Shown: one piece after another, positions 34,561-46,808 of the stretch
Layout of the letters: each line of letters begins with the position of its first letter
Position numbering within the stretch: the stretch's first letter is position 1
NCBI GenBank assembly: GCA_002104905.1
Contig: MCFE01000052.1
Location: 124,001-188,000 of the forward strand
Origin: Basidiobolus meristosporus CBS 931.73
Lineage: Eukaryota; Basidiobolomycota; Basidiobolomycetes; Basidiobolales; Basidiobolaceae
DNA: 64,000 nucleotides
Direction: 5' to 3'
Program-made: the position numbers and the translations under genes
Notes under the pieces: model-generated
Database searches by the model: none
What the model was told of the DNA's origin: nothing
Seen by the model: the letters and a program-made list of their open reading frames with translations, nothing else

Positions 34561-35901
34561 TTAATCTTCAGGTGGTCGCATATGCTGGGTAGGTTTGGAA
34601 TACGGGATGTTCCTTTGTTGCAAGTACATGTTGAACAATTTGGAAAACCCGTCTCCCGGGCGTCTGGGCTGCGATGTACTCCTATTCACCGCTGGATAGA
34701 AATTACTGTCGTGGGGAAAGCACGGATTAAACTCGGTAGTAGTATTCACCACCACTGGCCTGACCGACTCAGCCTCAGAATACCATGCTCTATTTCCAGT
34801 CTCGACTGGTTGGTATTGCAGCTGATCTGTCTTTAGTAAAGGCTGAATCTCTGACCCAATTGAGGTCGAATATGTAGAATTGAGTGGGCGTGCTCGCTCA
34901 TTTTCGTACGACATACGCGGAGAAGTCTCTTGCTCAGACTTTCGTTTGGATGTCGTGCTAGGAATATTCTCACTAAGAGGCGTGGATCAGTATCACTCGG
35001 CTGAGTACTCACCGATGGGGCAAACCTCCAATACCTTAAGTTACGAACTCTGTTCTCCTTACGAATCCGAATTCGTACTCCCTGCTCGGCAAAGTAGCGA
35101 GAGAGTAAGGTCGACTCTGACATCCCAGGAAATTGCTTCGGTGCATAGACAGTAAATGGATCCGAAACCGTATCATTGATATAGTCGACACTTGTTCTTT
35201 GATGAATCGATATTAGCAAATCTCCCGTCGCATCCTGACAACCAAACCTTATTCACAAACCCGTTAATTTCGTAAAGACTGAAGCGGAGACGAAATTGGC
35301 CTTCTAGACGAACAGAGACATCGGGGAATACAAAGAACCCGCCATCTGAAAAAGGGATTTTTGCCAATGTGAATACATGCTCGGGGCCGAGTTGCTGCGC
35401 TAATAAACATGGCAATACCAGAGTTGTCAATATCCTTCAGTCTGTAAAGGGAGGAAACAGTTGTTCCAGTTAAACACTTTGGATGTATATACTCGGGCTG
35501 CGCTGTATCGGCCGATATTAAGCTGACAAAAAGCACGATATTGGGGTTTTGGAAAAGGTCGCTAAAATGACCCGATAAAACCAAATCCCGGTTAACTCCT
35601 GTGTGGTGACGATATGGTAGCAACAAAGTACATACTCATCTCCATCACCAATATCTATCTGTACAATAGGTGGTGGGTCGATAGGGCGTCTGTCCACTTT
35701 TTCTTTTGAACTACACAGACGAGCATGTACAGGTTGTTGTCTAACTTTCAGCTGACAGGCTCTATAGTATTGTTGCTAAATCAGTACTTGAACAGGCGAG
35801 GGCTTCAAACCACAAGAAGGCACTCACTTTGTTGCGTATGGACGAAAGCACTGCTGCGAGGTCAAAAAGTGAGGCTGTTGTATACAACCGGGATTATTCA
35901 T
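34561..35901 (-). CDS. Velvet-domain regulator 1 (VosA/VelC-like)
   Basis: Six exons: 35901-35828, 35761-35636, 35561-35419, 35345-35261, 35196-35035 and 34972-34561, giving 333 residues. The velvet domain begins near residue 25 ([13 protein letters not shown]) and includes [48 protein letters not shown] and [25 protein letters not shown]. The DRRPIDPPP form fits VosA/VelC rather than VelB or VeA. A basic patch (SKRKSE) could serve nuclear import. The C-terminus carries DSNFYPAV and [18 protein letters not shown], both shared with velvet gene 2. Velvet proteins bind DNA as dimers and control sporulation and secondary metabolism. It is head-to-head with velvet gene 2 across 2.1 kb. Confidence 0.9.
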
Positions 35902-37995
35902 TTATAAAACAGTTAAAGTAGGTATGATAAGACGAAGGAAAACGATTTACTAAATAATGTAAGAAAAAGATTACATGGAGCTTGAAAAGTCTACCGAAGG
36001 GGGAGTCGGGTATATTTATCGTACAACTGATGGTGAGCCGATTTTGGCTATGATTGTGGGTAAAAACTCTTTCCTCGAGGATACCATTGGAATTATAACC
36101 AAAAATATCCCCATGAAGGACCACTTTGTATGGAAAAAGAAAGAAATAACCCAATTGCGGAGAACACCAGCCAAAATCGGTATTTTCTCATCACATCGAG
36201 TCTCTTTGATATACGCGTAATTCCAAAATACCTGATCGAAAAGACCCAGCAAGCCAATAAGAAGAACCGCCTTACAATGGGATGGACGTAGTGGCTTTTT
36301 TTCAACAATCGAGTTTGTCCCACTCCTCTCCGGTCGATGTCATAGAGCATCACCTAACAGAATGGACTCAAATATTTACTGACCATTCAGACGAAGCATA
36401 GATCCACTGGGTAGCCCAACCAAAACAAAAATCAAGTATTCCTCCGTGTGACATTATATTTTCCCGATTGGCTGAGCGAAAATGAGAGGGATAAATATTC
36501 CACAAATTAGATACAATTCAGTGCTAGGTGATTGCCATCTCCAACGCGTATGTGGAGTTTCAAGCACTCAGCATGGCCCTTGGGTAATCGAATAGGAGGC
36601 CGAAGCATTCGTTGTATCCGACTTTTCAAATGGTTCTCAGCTCATGCTGTCCAACCCATATGATGTAACAGCAGGGTAAATCGTGGGAACCAGGGGTTTG
36701 CCCAGAGTGGTATCGAATCTAGGCTGGGTCCATTCCATTTCTGCGGTTACAACAGCCCAGTGATCAGGTATTCTCATCACCACTTCCCCATATATCCCTT
36801 TTGGCTATATATTCTAGTCACAAGGAGGAGCTCTGAGGGATTTAGATACTGTACCATGCGTGATCTGGATCCGATATCTTGCGAAGTGAGCCATGTCCAT
36901 CCTCTAGGAATGGATCAAGGCCCCAAGCATCGAAATTAGCCATTCTGCATATCATCGAAATCAGCCATTCTGCACATGGCTTGGGATATCCATCTGTTTG
37001 GTAAGAAGATTACGTTACGAGGCAACTAGTTTAGCTTTGAGACATCGTGTCATGAGATTCTAAACTGGTGCCTTGTTTCAAATCAGGGAATTACATAATC
37101 CGCTAGCGGGAAAACCCGAGTATGGTTTCATTCAGTGACCAGTGAATGTAGTCAAGTGGCCAGTTAATATAGACTACTGTGGCCTAAATATCAGCATGTA
37201 TACAAGCAAATTACCACCAAACATGTAGTAGGTGCTTTCGTATCACTACACCATGGCACACTGGAATTGCGTTGTACTGAGAGTAAAGATTCGATCAAAG
37301 GTCCAGCAATTTAGCAAAAGTAATCCGAAATAAAGAAGTGACTCAAACGATGGTAAAGCCTCAGTCAGATGATGAGCCTCGGGAATCTGTATCGACTGTA
37401 ATTCCCAACAAAATTCCCCGATTCTCCTTACGAAAACCAGTTGACTACCCGAAGGACATCCTCAAATTTCTTGACTCACACTATCCTTGCGGGAGATCCT
37501 GACTAATCAACACGGTTTCGTGGCGTCTTTATCAGGCTATAGTGGACTGTTTCCTGATTAATCTTGATCATTCGCTGCAACTCGATGTGTATCTTACGTC
37601 CCACGAAATGAGGTATTTTACGCTTCATAACATTTCGTATTTTTACCAACTCCGTATATACGTGCATCCAAGTGGCTAGCTATCCAAATCAGGTGCGAAA
37701 TAAATTGAACCCACTGCATTCTTGAATCAACCAAGCTCATCCACCACCCGTTTAGGTAATGGCTGTTTGCTGGAGATGAAGCCGGTTTCCGGATACTGGA
37801 CTCGTTTTGCGACAATCCAATGGTTTATGCAAGATCATACCACTTGGATGAAAATATTTGGCATCGCCTATATATATGCCTCCAACTGCTCCGGTATTGT
37901 GGTTTTTTTCTTAATTTTACTGCTACCATACTTCTCACAATACTCTGCACTGCATTGGTCGACACCACACAGGATTTTTGAACCTTTTGGCAACC
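35902..37995. promoter_or_regulatory. 2.1-kb region between divergent velvet genes
   Basis: Bounded by the start codons of two divergent velvet genes, so both promoters should lie here. An imperfect repeat of CATCGAAATTAGCCATTCTGC occurs twice (about 36928-36977). No convincing coding frame is seen. Confidence 0.5.
36928..36977. repeat. Imperfect tandem repeat in the velvet intergenic region
   Basis: CATCGAAATTAGCCATTCTGC is followed by CATCGAAATCAGCCATTCTGC with a few bases between them. It might be duplicated regulatory sites or chance slippage. Confidence 0.6.
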
Positions 37996-39376
37996 ATGAC
38001 TAAAGGATACTCAGCACAAAGCTATAAGTTTATCCAAAGCTCCGAGCGCTTTGGGTATCGTCCTGACAGGTAATTGAGATTGCATTGCGGTCAAGCAATA
38101 AAAGTACTCACATTATCTGGGATTAGGTCGTATCGCCTGATAATGCGCCAGCAGCCGCGGCAAGCTCGCCTATGTAGCTCCAAAGAAAAGGTGGACCGGC
38201 GACCGATCGATCCCCCTCCCGTTGTACAAATTTGCACAGATGGCGACAATGGAGAGGACGAATATCTTCAGAACCCTAATTTCATAGTCTACGTCTCCTT
38301 ACTGTCAGACCAGGAAGAGCTTCAGGAAAAAATTCCACCGCGAAGGCTTGCAGGAACACTGGTATCTTCACTCCACAAACTGAAGGACATTGATCAATGT
38401 GGTAAATATATTCGCCCACCTTTCATCAAACCTCAGTTCCTCAACCTTGTTAAACGTAGAGAAGGGATTTTTCATTTTTCCGGATATCTCAGTAAGACTA
38501 GAGGGAAAATTTCGCCTTCGCTTTAATCTTTATGAGCTTATCAGGTGTGTGGCCTATATTATCGATCCATGCATCCGTCATAATCTCACTGGTTGCGTTG
38601 CTTAGTCAATCCGCAGTTCATCTCTGCTCAGTAGTTTCGGATGTATTCACAGTATATTCTCCTAAACTATTTCCCGGGATGTCAGAGTCGACCGCTTTGA
38701 GTCGAGTGTTCTCGGATCAAGGTGTGCGGATTCGTATCCGCAAAGATCGCCCAAGGTAAGCATCATGCTGTTTGGTCCTGAATGGTGCCAGAAAGATATT
38801 TACGATGAGCGTGATTGTAGGAGCAATGAACGAACAGAGCTTTTGGAGGTGGATGATGTATCCTTCAAAAAGCGCAAGGCCTCATCACCCTTATTGCGGG
38901 CTAGTGCCTCTCTACCCCACGAGAATATCAACTCTTACGAGAAATACAATGGTAGAGGCGCCGCGCTGTCGCCCAGCTCTGGACATAACTCAGATTTTGA
39001 GCAAGAGATCGATGATGAGATTATATCTCACCCTAGACATTCCTTCTCCCAATGTAAACCAGTCCACGCCAAAGGCCATTTATCGGAATCCGGTCTGTCG
39101 CGCCTTGGTTTCAATGAAAGGCGACCCTACTTCCGCCGAGATACCAACTTTTATCCAGCAGAGATTTCTGACCCTATATCAGCATCGTACGCTCCATTGC
39201 ACACACGCATTAGCAACCCGATTCAAATGGCGGAGAGCCGATCAGGCTTCAAGAGGGACACCAATTTCTATGTGAACCCCGAGCCCGCACGAGGATCTTT
39301 GACCAAGCATGAGGATAAGGGATTTTCCCTTCTGTTTGACAACTACCTGCGTCAGAAAAACATCCCCCACTATTAA
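37996..39376 (+). CDS. Velvet-domain regulator 2 (VosA/VelC-like)
   Basis: Five exons: 37996-38069, 38127-38401, 38460-38544, 38606-38755 and 38821-39376, giving 379 residues. The velvet domain contains [57 protein letters not shown] and [25 protein letters not shown]. Exon 1 (74 nt) and exon 3 (85 nt) have exactly the lengths and phases of the matching exons in velvet gene 1. One intron of gene 1 (35562-35635) is absent here. The long tail has a basic patch (FKKRKASS), two copies of a RDTNFY motif ([20 protein letters not shown]) and ends with [18 protein letters not shown]. It is probably a nuclear transcription regulator acting as a homo- or heterodimer. Confidence 0.9.
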
Positions 39377-40882
39377 GCCGCCTGCCGATGTGTTATGAGT
39401 ATATCGCCCATTGCCTCTCCAACATTTATGACTGATTTGTAAATAACTAGCCTCAAATTCATACTAATAGCTAGCCCAGGATTCATACACTGCGGTTAGG
39501 GGACCCGAATGAGCTCCTACATATTTGTTCAAAGCACCCTTTTTTACATATATTTTTGGCATGTTCACTGGCTCCTCAACATCCCCTTCGATTCTCCACT
39601 TCGGATATACTTCACCTATCGTTCTTCCCTACTTTCACAATAAACCATCGCGTCTCGATGATAATCAAATCTGACTGGCCGTCAAGTTCGTTTCTCTCCG
39701 CGATAGTCGTAGATATATAGTATATTTGTACCTCCACCATTTCCTGGATCCAAGACGGACGGTCGCATTGACTACATTTCAGTCAATTAGAATGGCGAAT
39801 CTTTATTCCGGAGTTTCTTGATATATCTTTGGAGGTAACCAGCCATTGTTAACTGACAATCGCTTAATCAAATGGTTGACTTCTGAACAAGTTTAAGCTG
39901 GTTTTACCGCTCTAGGAGGGGTCAGGTGAGACCGCCAGATTAGGTCAATCATAGTCCTTGAAATTGTCCCGAAAGCGCAGATGGCATTGTCATCACAAAG
40001 ACTCGTGGTATGTAGTTGATATGGGTGGTACGCATGCTTGTTGGCAACTCTACATCCGCTTAGAGTCTGTACAACGAAGTCAACGAATGCGGAATTTTCA
40101 TCCTCTGGATTACTCCGGAGCACAACCATGTGTTTTGGCACTTGGAACTCAAGGAAAGTAAGGGTTGGTCCATTCGAAAGTCACACACCTTCGGTAGAAT
40201 CAGAGAAAATTCCACTCGGGATTTCGTGATCCAACGTTACTGTGAGTCATTCCTTCGGTTATACAAGAAAACAGTGAATGAGTTTGGGAGAAAAAGTTGT
40301 ATAAGCAAGTGGTGCATCTGGTGGTTGAAATGGTGTGTAGCACCTGTTCAACCAAAAGGTAAAACTAAGGATTGCTCAACCATCCCTTAAGAGTATTCGG
40401 CACAGTGGAGATGCTGAGGAGTACTAGCCTGACTACCGTGTTTGCAGAAGATTCCGTTAGAATAGGAAAATCATGGCGAAATTCGAGTGAAGTCCTGTTA
40501 ACAGGCTGAATGCAGTGATGACTGGTATATCAAATACTTTTTGCTATTTGGATATGTATGATCCGTGATACTTGACGTTAATAACTCATGATCGTAGATT
40601 GAGATTTTATATTCAATAGAATGCCGCAGCTAGCGCCTGAGTTCATCGTGTTCTTTGCGCATTTACTGTTTCTCAAATCAATTGGGTTTCCGATCCTTTA
40701 CCATTTAAAGATAGATTCGCAAAATCCAGGAAACTTACTCAGGAGTTAATCAAATATGTAGATTTAACCATAAAACCAGTATCAAGCATATCATAAATTC
40801 TTACCTATTCAAGACAAATGAAGTTTGACTATATGTAAACACACCAGCCCTACAACCGGCACTCCACTTTCTTCCAACATAT
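39377..40882. other. Intergenic region, velvet 2 to TTC14-like gene
   Basis: Small overlapping frames on both strands at 39893-40390 show no recognisable domain, and no consistent exon model could be built. I see nothing else. Confidence 0.5.
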
Positions 40883-42541
40883 ATGCTTGATCACCAAAGG
40901 AATCCCGTACAGGATGGTGTCAAAAGCCCTCAAGAACAGCCTCCCTCCTTTGAAACTCTTTTGGAAAATTTTCGTAGCTCCACAAAATTTCAATCCAATC
41001 TAGTTGCAATACTTGGGCAATCTTTTGATAAGATAGGTACGTTTTTGCACTGTATTCCTCCACTTCGTTTCAAGATACCTTCTGTAGAATATATCCCAAA
41101 ATAAAAGCGGCATTTTAGCTAACTTTCTCGAGGAATCGGTCTGCACTTCAACAGAGAAGTTCCACTTTCCTCCTCCGCCGAAGACCACTTTAGAAACTAG
41201 GGTTTGGAGGGGATTTTTCGAAAGAGACGCAGAAATCAAAAATCCCGAGTATAACGAGCTTGTTATTCGCAAATTCCAAATCAACCCCTATGTTGGTGTT
41301 TTAGATGAGCCAGAGACTTCTCGAGCCGACAGGTATGAGAAAAAGACTACGGTGGAAGAGGGAGGAAGGCTTTAGCGATTATGTTGACTATAAGCTAATG
41401 CTCGAATACTTTTCAATCGAACTACAGTGGCAGCACACTCAGCGAAGACTATCTCACGCTACGTGAATTCCAGAACAAAGAATGGGCTGTGGATACGTAA
41501 GTTTTTTGTTAGAAGAGTTTAACGTAACCTTTTTTCGTTGATTGATCGGATTTATTCGCAGTGTTGCATTTGGGGTCAAGCTCGCAAAGGAATGCAAATA
41601 CGACGAAGCCATAAGGCAGTATAATCATGCGCTAGAGATATACGGAAAATGTAAAGAGGCGTTTATTGCTCGTGGGGCAGCGTACGTATACCAGCATGGT
41701 GGTTTATGCACATGTGATATTCCTAATGGTTTCCCCAGTCTCGCAAATACTGGTGCTCTTTTCAAAGCAGTGGACGAGTTCAAGAAAGCTCTAGATATTG
41801 ATCCCGAGCATTCCAACGCCAAATCCTACTTAGAGGCAACTCTGGAGAAGATCAAGGCTGAGGTAGGTATTCGTGTGCAAGTGGGATAAAGAGTTGGAAC
41901 TAACCTATTTCAAGAATCTGACTCAGACAAAGTCTACGCACGAGAAAAATGAGCTAAGCCCTCAAAAAAGAGAGCATGACCGCGAACGTCACCATGAAGA
42001 TGACGATTGCGACAGAAGCAGGCCCAAGAAGAAACACAAGAAAGAAAAAAGCAAGAAGAAAAAGAAGAAAAGTCGTCGCCATAGCAGACGTTATGATTCC
42101 GACGAAAGCGAAGGTCGTTCGGATGATTCCTATAGATCGAGGACAATGTCGCCTAACGAAAAAACCCGCTCTCACTCAGTCGAATCAAGGTCTTCGGAGT
42201 ACGGGCATCGACACCGGAGTCGGAGAGGAAATGAGTCCCATGGTGCGGATGAGAGATCTCAGCGTAGCCAAGGGCACTCTGCCGCGTCGAAGGATTGTCC
42301 AGACAACCATCAATCGGAGAGTCAAAGCACCCTGCCAGATAAGCCAAGCGAGTACCAGTATTACGGGCCAGAAAAAATTGATTTTGCACTGGTGGATGGC
42401 AATCAATCCAGGGAGGATCGCCGTGAGAGTGCACACAATAGCGGCTCTAGCCGGAGTTCTCGGCGGAGAAGCCACCGGCATCGAACCCGGTCTCGTTCCC
42501 GCAGTAGGGATTACCATAGAGATAGGCATCACCGTCGTTAA
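40883..42541 (+). CDS. TTC14-like TPR protein with Lys/Arg/Ser-rich tail
   Basis: Six exons: 40883-41036, 41119-41332, 41428-41496, 41562-41681, 41739-41862 and 41915-42541, giving 435 residues. The central part reads LREFQNKEWAVDTVAFGVKL, then TPR-like helices (CKYDEAIRQYNHALEIYGKC; LFKAVDEFKKALDIDPEHSN; about 140-230). It aligns by eye with the TPR block of animal TTC14. The last 200 residues are highly charged, with a KKKHKKEKSKKKKKKSRR stretch and RS dipeptides as in splicing-linked nuclear proteins; animal TTC14 has a comparable tail. The N-terminal S1 RNA-binding domain of TTC14 is not evident. The function is uncertain, perhaps in RNA processing. TTC14 homologues are not known from common yeasts. 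Confidence 0.75.
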
Positions 42542-42927
42542 ATGCAGTGGGGGTTTTCCTACGTGGCTCCAGTGCTTTCGCCAAAAGGCTCGGGAAATTT
42601 TGACATCTAGTCGTTTCCCAGATAAACCCATGAATCAATAAATTCCGCACTTCCAATCAATCAATTAAATAGCGACCAATAAATGCTTATCGACTCCCAC
42701 CAGCTATGTTTTGGTGGCAATCGTAGGTGTCCCCAAATTTGATTCATCTTCTATTACTGCAACAATTTACGTTGATGCCATTCCATGGCCTTTTTCTCGC
42801 TGTACGCCTCGCGTTTCCAATAGAGATAACTAACGCGTTTTCGGAATTGTAGTTTACCATTAATTATACATCAGGAATAGTATTAGAAAAAGTAGCTGAA
42901 AGTATACTTTAGACAGAGACTGCATTA
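42542..42927. other. Intergenic region, TTC14-like gene to SNF5
   Basis: The 3' flank of the TTC14-like gene contains AATAAA-type signals near 42649 and 42680. The SNF5 promoter is expected on the right. Nothing else is visible. Confidence 0.55.
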
Positions 42928-45900
42928 ATGTCAAATCCTTTTCAGCAGAATCCAGATTTATGGCAACAGCTTCAACAGCAACAATTGCTACAACATCGTC
43001 AACAGCTGTTACAACAACAACAACAGCAACAGCAACAGATGCTACAGCAATCGCCATCAAATCAAGGACAACCCCAGCAATCTACAACGCAGCGATCTTT
43101 TGCGGGCCTACAAAACAGTCAGTTCATGAGCTCTAGTCAGCAGCAACAGCTTTTATTTATGAGAAATCAGCAAATGCAGCAGCAGCAATCCAGTGCCTCA
43201 CAGAACAATTTTCAGGAGCAGGAGGCTTATGGTTCTGGTCCCAAGGAGGATTCTTTGAACATCGGGTCGTCCGGTTTCTTAAATTCCACTTTACCCCAGT
43301 TGCAAGCCAACCAGCAATCTGGATTTTCACACAACCTTGGTGCCAATCCAATTCCTGGTTCTTCCTCTCTACAAATGCCAAACATGTATTCTTCCCTCCA
43401 AAACAACGTGCCAACTTCTAGAGCGATGGGCCTCTCTCGTCACTCGCCGATACCGCAACAAACTAATGAGCAAAATCAAACGAATCACTTTGGTGCTGGT
43501 GGGGTCTTTCCAGGTAACAATGGCTTGGAGCAAAGTTACTCCAACGATTCTGCCCAGTTCCTGGGGAACAGCCCTTTGAATGCAACCTTACTCTCTCAGC
43601 AAGCGCAGCCGATCACTGTTCAACAACAGTATGCACAAATGTTGGCCTCTAAGCACCGGCAATCGATCGGTTCCCAAGGGTCCATCGGCTCTACGCAAGC
43701 TAGTTTTGGGAATTTCACTAAAGAATCATCTCCGTTACAAAGTGGACAGGCAAGCCAACAACAATTGCAGTCAATCATGCAGCAACGCCGAAGTCGGCAA
43801 TCAACGCCTCAGAGCGGTCAGCTTCCTCAACTACAGCCGCGGCAGCAAAGCCAACAGCCCTCTCCTGTATTGAACGTGCAACGGGTCCAGCAACCGGAGA
43901 CGGGCCAATTGAACCCTCAGCTACAATCCGCTAGAAACCTGCAAACACAGCAAGAAGCAGCCAGAATGCGTTCCGAGTCGTTGCCGAAAGGTCTGTCATC
44001 GAAGGGAACCCCTCCTATACCTGATTCACGGCCTATACCTACGCAGTATCCAACAAACTCGACCTTTCCCGAACGAGTAAGTCAGTATCAATCACCCGAG
44101 CCGGCCCGACTAGATAGAGTAAGGAGTAGCCTTTCGCCCACTCATTTTCAAGAGCAAAGCGCCCAGGCCAGCACCGGCGAAACAATGTCGAACTCGGCTG
44201 ATCAGGTCAGTGCTAATGGGTACGCCGAGAGCGATGTAGCGGAGGAAGAAGAGCAAGCTGCTGTTGATCCAGGTAATGATTGTTTTCATACGTGTCAAAA
44301 AATGGGGAATTTTTCTCACACAACTGGCTCCTTTAGAGCTGCTGAAAAAGCAACAATCTTTGGCCGAGGTGTATACAAAGAGGGAGAAGCAGTACAAAGT
44401 AATTCTCGAAAAACAGCAAGCACGCCAAAACCAACTGCTGAACCGGAAACGCCAGGAGGTCGAGTTGATGGTTATGGAGCAGCGAAATGTGTCAATCAAC
44501 GGCCCTTACGCTTTTGGGCTTGGCTACAATGGGTATGGCAATGGATTTACTGGACAGCGATTCCAAATCATCCTGCCCTCCAGAAGAAAGCGAGTTCGTA
44601 AATCGAGGGAATTCAAATTGTAAAGTCATTGATGTGGTCGTTTGAGTGTACCGAGTATTAACTTGCCAATCAATTACTCTAGCTCAAGGGACAAGTTAAG
44701 AGAGCAGGCTGACCAAGAGGAATCTCTTGTGCCAATTCGGCTGGAGGTTGATGGTGAAGGGCAGAAGCTGAGAGACACGTTTACCTGGAATGTCAATGGT
44801 ATATTTTCAATGCATGTACTATTTCCATTTTACTGGCTTTTGTCTGACCGGAATTTCTTGCAGATACCACCATCAGTTACGAGCATTTTGCTGAAGTGCT
44901 GTGTGAGGATTTTCACCTGTCACCTTCTACATTTGTGCCATCCATCGTCAGCTCGATTAAAGAGCAAGTGGAAGACTTCTTGATCCATAACCGAAAGCCC
45001 ACTGCAGAGAGTGATGAAGTTTCAAAGGAATCGCCGGCAGAGGGAGAGTCCCAATCGTATGAAGTTGACGAGCTGGAACAGCCATTTGAGGGAATAGATT
45101 CGGAGTTGCGGATCCAAATCAAGATCGACATAACCGTTGGAAACGTGTCCCTGCTGGATCAATTTGAATGGGATATCAATTGTCCGAACAACGATCCGGA
45201 ACAGTTTGCCGAAGTGCTGGCTAATGAGCTTGGCTTGGGTGGAGAATTCAAGTACAGTTCTCACAAATTTCACGGAAATCAGTCCGATTTTGGTGATTAA
45301 CCTCGTATTCAAATATAGAACCGCCATTGCGCACTCGATACGCGAGCAGATCTATATCTACATGAAGTCGCTGTTGCTGCTGGGATACTCTTTTGACGGC
45401 TCACCCATCTACGACGGAGAGCTCGCATCAAGCTTTCTTCCCAACGTCATTGAGGCTATTCGTGACGAGGAGTCCGTGGATCAATATACGCCTATGCTTG
45501 TAGAATTAACCGATGCCGAAGTGGAGAAATTAGAACGTGACAGAGAAAGGGAGACAAGGTAAGCAACAGGAGACATCTAGCTTATTCGACATCAATCACT
45601 GACTTTGGATTAGACGTAAACGCCGTCAGAACCGCGGACGTAGAGGTGTTGTCTTACCAGATAGAGACCCACCGAAGACAAGTCGCTCGTTAATTATGCC
45701 ACCGTCGATGGATAATGGCCAGACTGGCTCGGATGGCTCCACTACACCAAGCACACCCAATATTTGGAAGACTCATCTGACGGGGACTAGCTTTGGCCAG
45801 TCGCATTCCTCCACTCCCATTCTCTCCAGTAGCAATTTATCCGCTCTCTCCAGGACATCGGCCAGAATTCGAGCCAAGGCTGATTCGCCAAGCCGTACTA

Positions 45901-46485
45901 CTCCCGTAAGAGAGGTTACGCGCCGAACACCTTCCAGGGTTGACAAGGGCCTTGATGACTGGGCCTGTGCTAACTGTGGGTGTTCCTCCAGTAGTACGCC
46001 TCTACTGAGAAAAGGGCCCAACGGAGACAAGGTGGGCTCACTTCAAGATTTCCCCCATTCATCAGTTACTGACCGCTCTTTCATCTATTTACAGACGTTA
46101 TGCAACGCATGTGGTAGGTCTTCAAGGTGATGTTTACACACCAGTCCGGTGCTAACCTAAATTTGAACTAGGCCTATATTATCAGAAAAACAACACGCCA
46201 CGGCCTGTGAAAGTCATGCCAACCAATGTCACGGATACCCCAACTGGGCCACGCACCCAATTCGCTCACACCCCATCACAACTTCACCTTTCGACCGCTG
46301 CCAATGATTCGGATACACATAGAATTGCGCAGACTGTATCATCCACCCCGGCCTCCTTACCGCTTAATTCCCATTCAATATATTCGAACCCACCGTTATC
46401 ACAAGCGCCCAACCCCTTGCCGCACATGAGCAACAATCACATCCCCGTCTCCACGAAAGAAACGGATACTTCATTCCCGAGGTAA
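42928..46485 (+). CDS. snf5: SNF5/SMARCB1-type chromatin remodeller subunit with GATA zinc finger
   Basis: Eight exons: 42928-44272, 44337-44619, 44683-44798, 44864-45251, 45319-45558, 45614-46031, 46095-46113 and 46172-46485, giving 1040 residues. The first 450 residues are Gln/Ser-rich. A coiled region ([20 protein letters not shown]) precedes the SNF5 domain (about 550-770): two repeats with LVPIRLEVD...FTWNVND and [20 protein letters not shown]...GYSFDG. Near the end a GATA-type finger reads CANC-x20-CNAC (Cys about 909, 912, 933, 936). Exon 7 is only 19 nt and carries the second Cys pair (TLCNAC). The protein is a core subunit of SWI/SNF or RSC; SNF5 orthologues of filamentous fungi often carry such a finger. 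Confidence 0.94.
46095..46113 (+). other. snf5: 19-nt microexon of SNF5
   Basis: It lies between a 63-nt intron (46032-46094, acceptor TTTACAG) and a 58-nt intron (46114-46171, donor GTAGGT, branch GCTAAC). It encodes TLCNAC plus the first base of a Gly codon. Only with this exon does the downstream frame continue as GLYYQKNN, the expected end of a GATA finger. Confidence 0.85.
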
Positions 46486-46808
46486 AAGATCACCGCCCCT
46501 CTCATCCAACATCCCACATTCCTCCTCCTCCTCCCCCACACAACACAATAAATACTTAATACCAGAATGGTTGCTGGCGGGTAGTTTGGCGGCGGTCTCG
46601 TGCGACTCAGGCGATGAATCAAAGTAGAATTTATTTTTGATTTTATACATGAGGATATCGATTTTCATGATGATCACAAGGGCGAGATTAACATTGGTTG
46701 TTTGTACTTCCCAGTAATCTATTCTACCATCCGCCGGAACGGAACGGAACGAAACGGAACAGAAGGGAGCTGGGCTGAATTCAGATAAGATTACAACAAA
46801 ATTGAAGT
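46486..46808. other. Convergent 3' region of SNF5 and eIF5B
   Basis: This 323-bp stretch separates two convergent genes. Short purine/pyrimidine-biased frames are present but no feature is supported. Confidence 0.6.

Noticed and set aside
38765-39376. Independent gene starting [10 protein letters not shown]
   Set aside because: The ATG lies within the intron 38756-38820. Splicing continues velvet gene 2 into this frame, and the tail matches that of velvet gene 1.
39893-40390. Overlapping frames on both strands between velvet 2 and the TTC14-like gene
   Set aside because: None shows a known motif, and no intron model joins them into a longer product.
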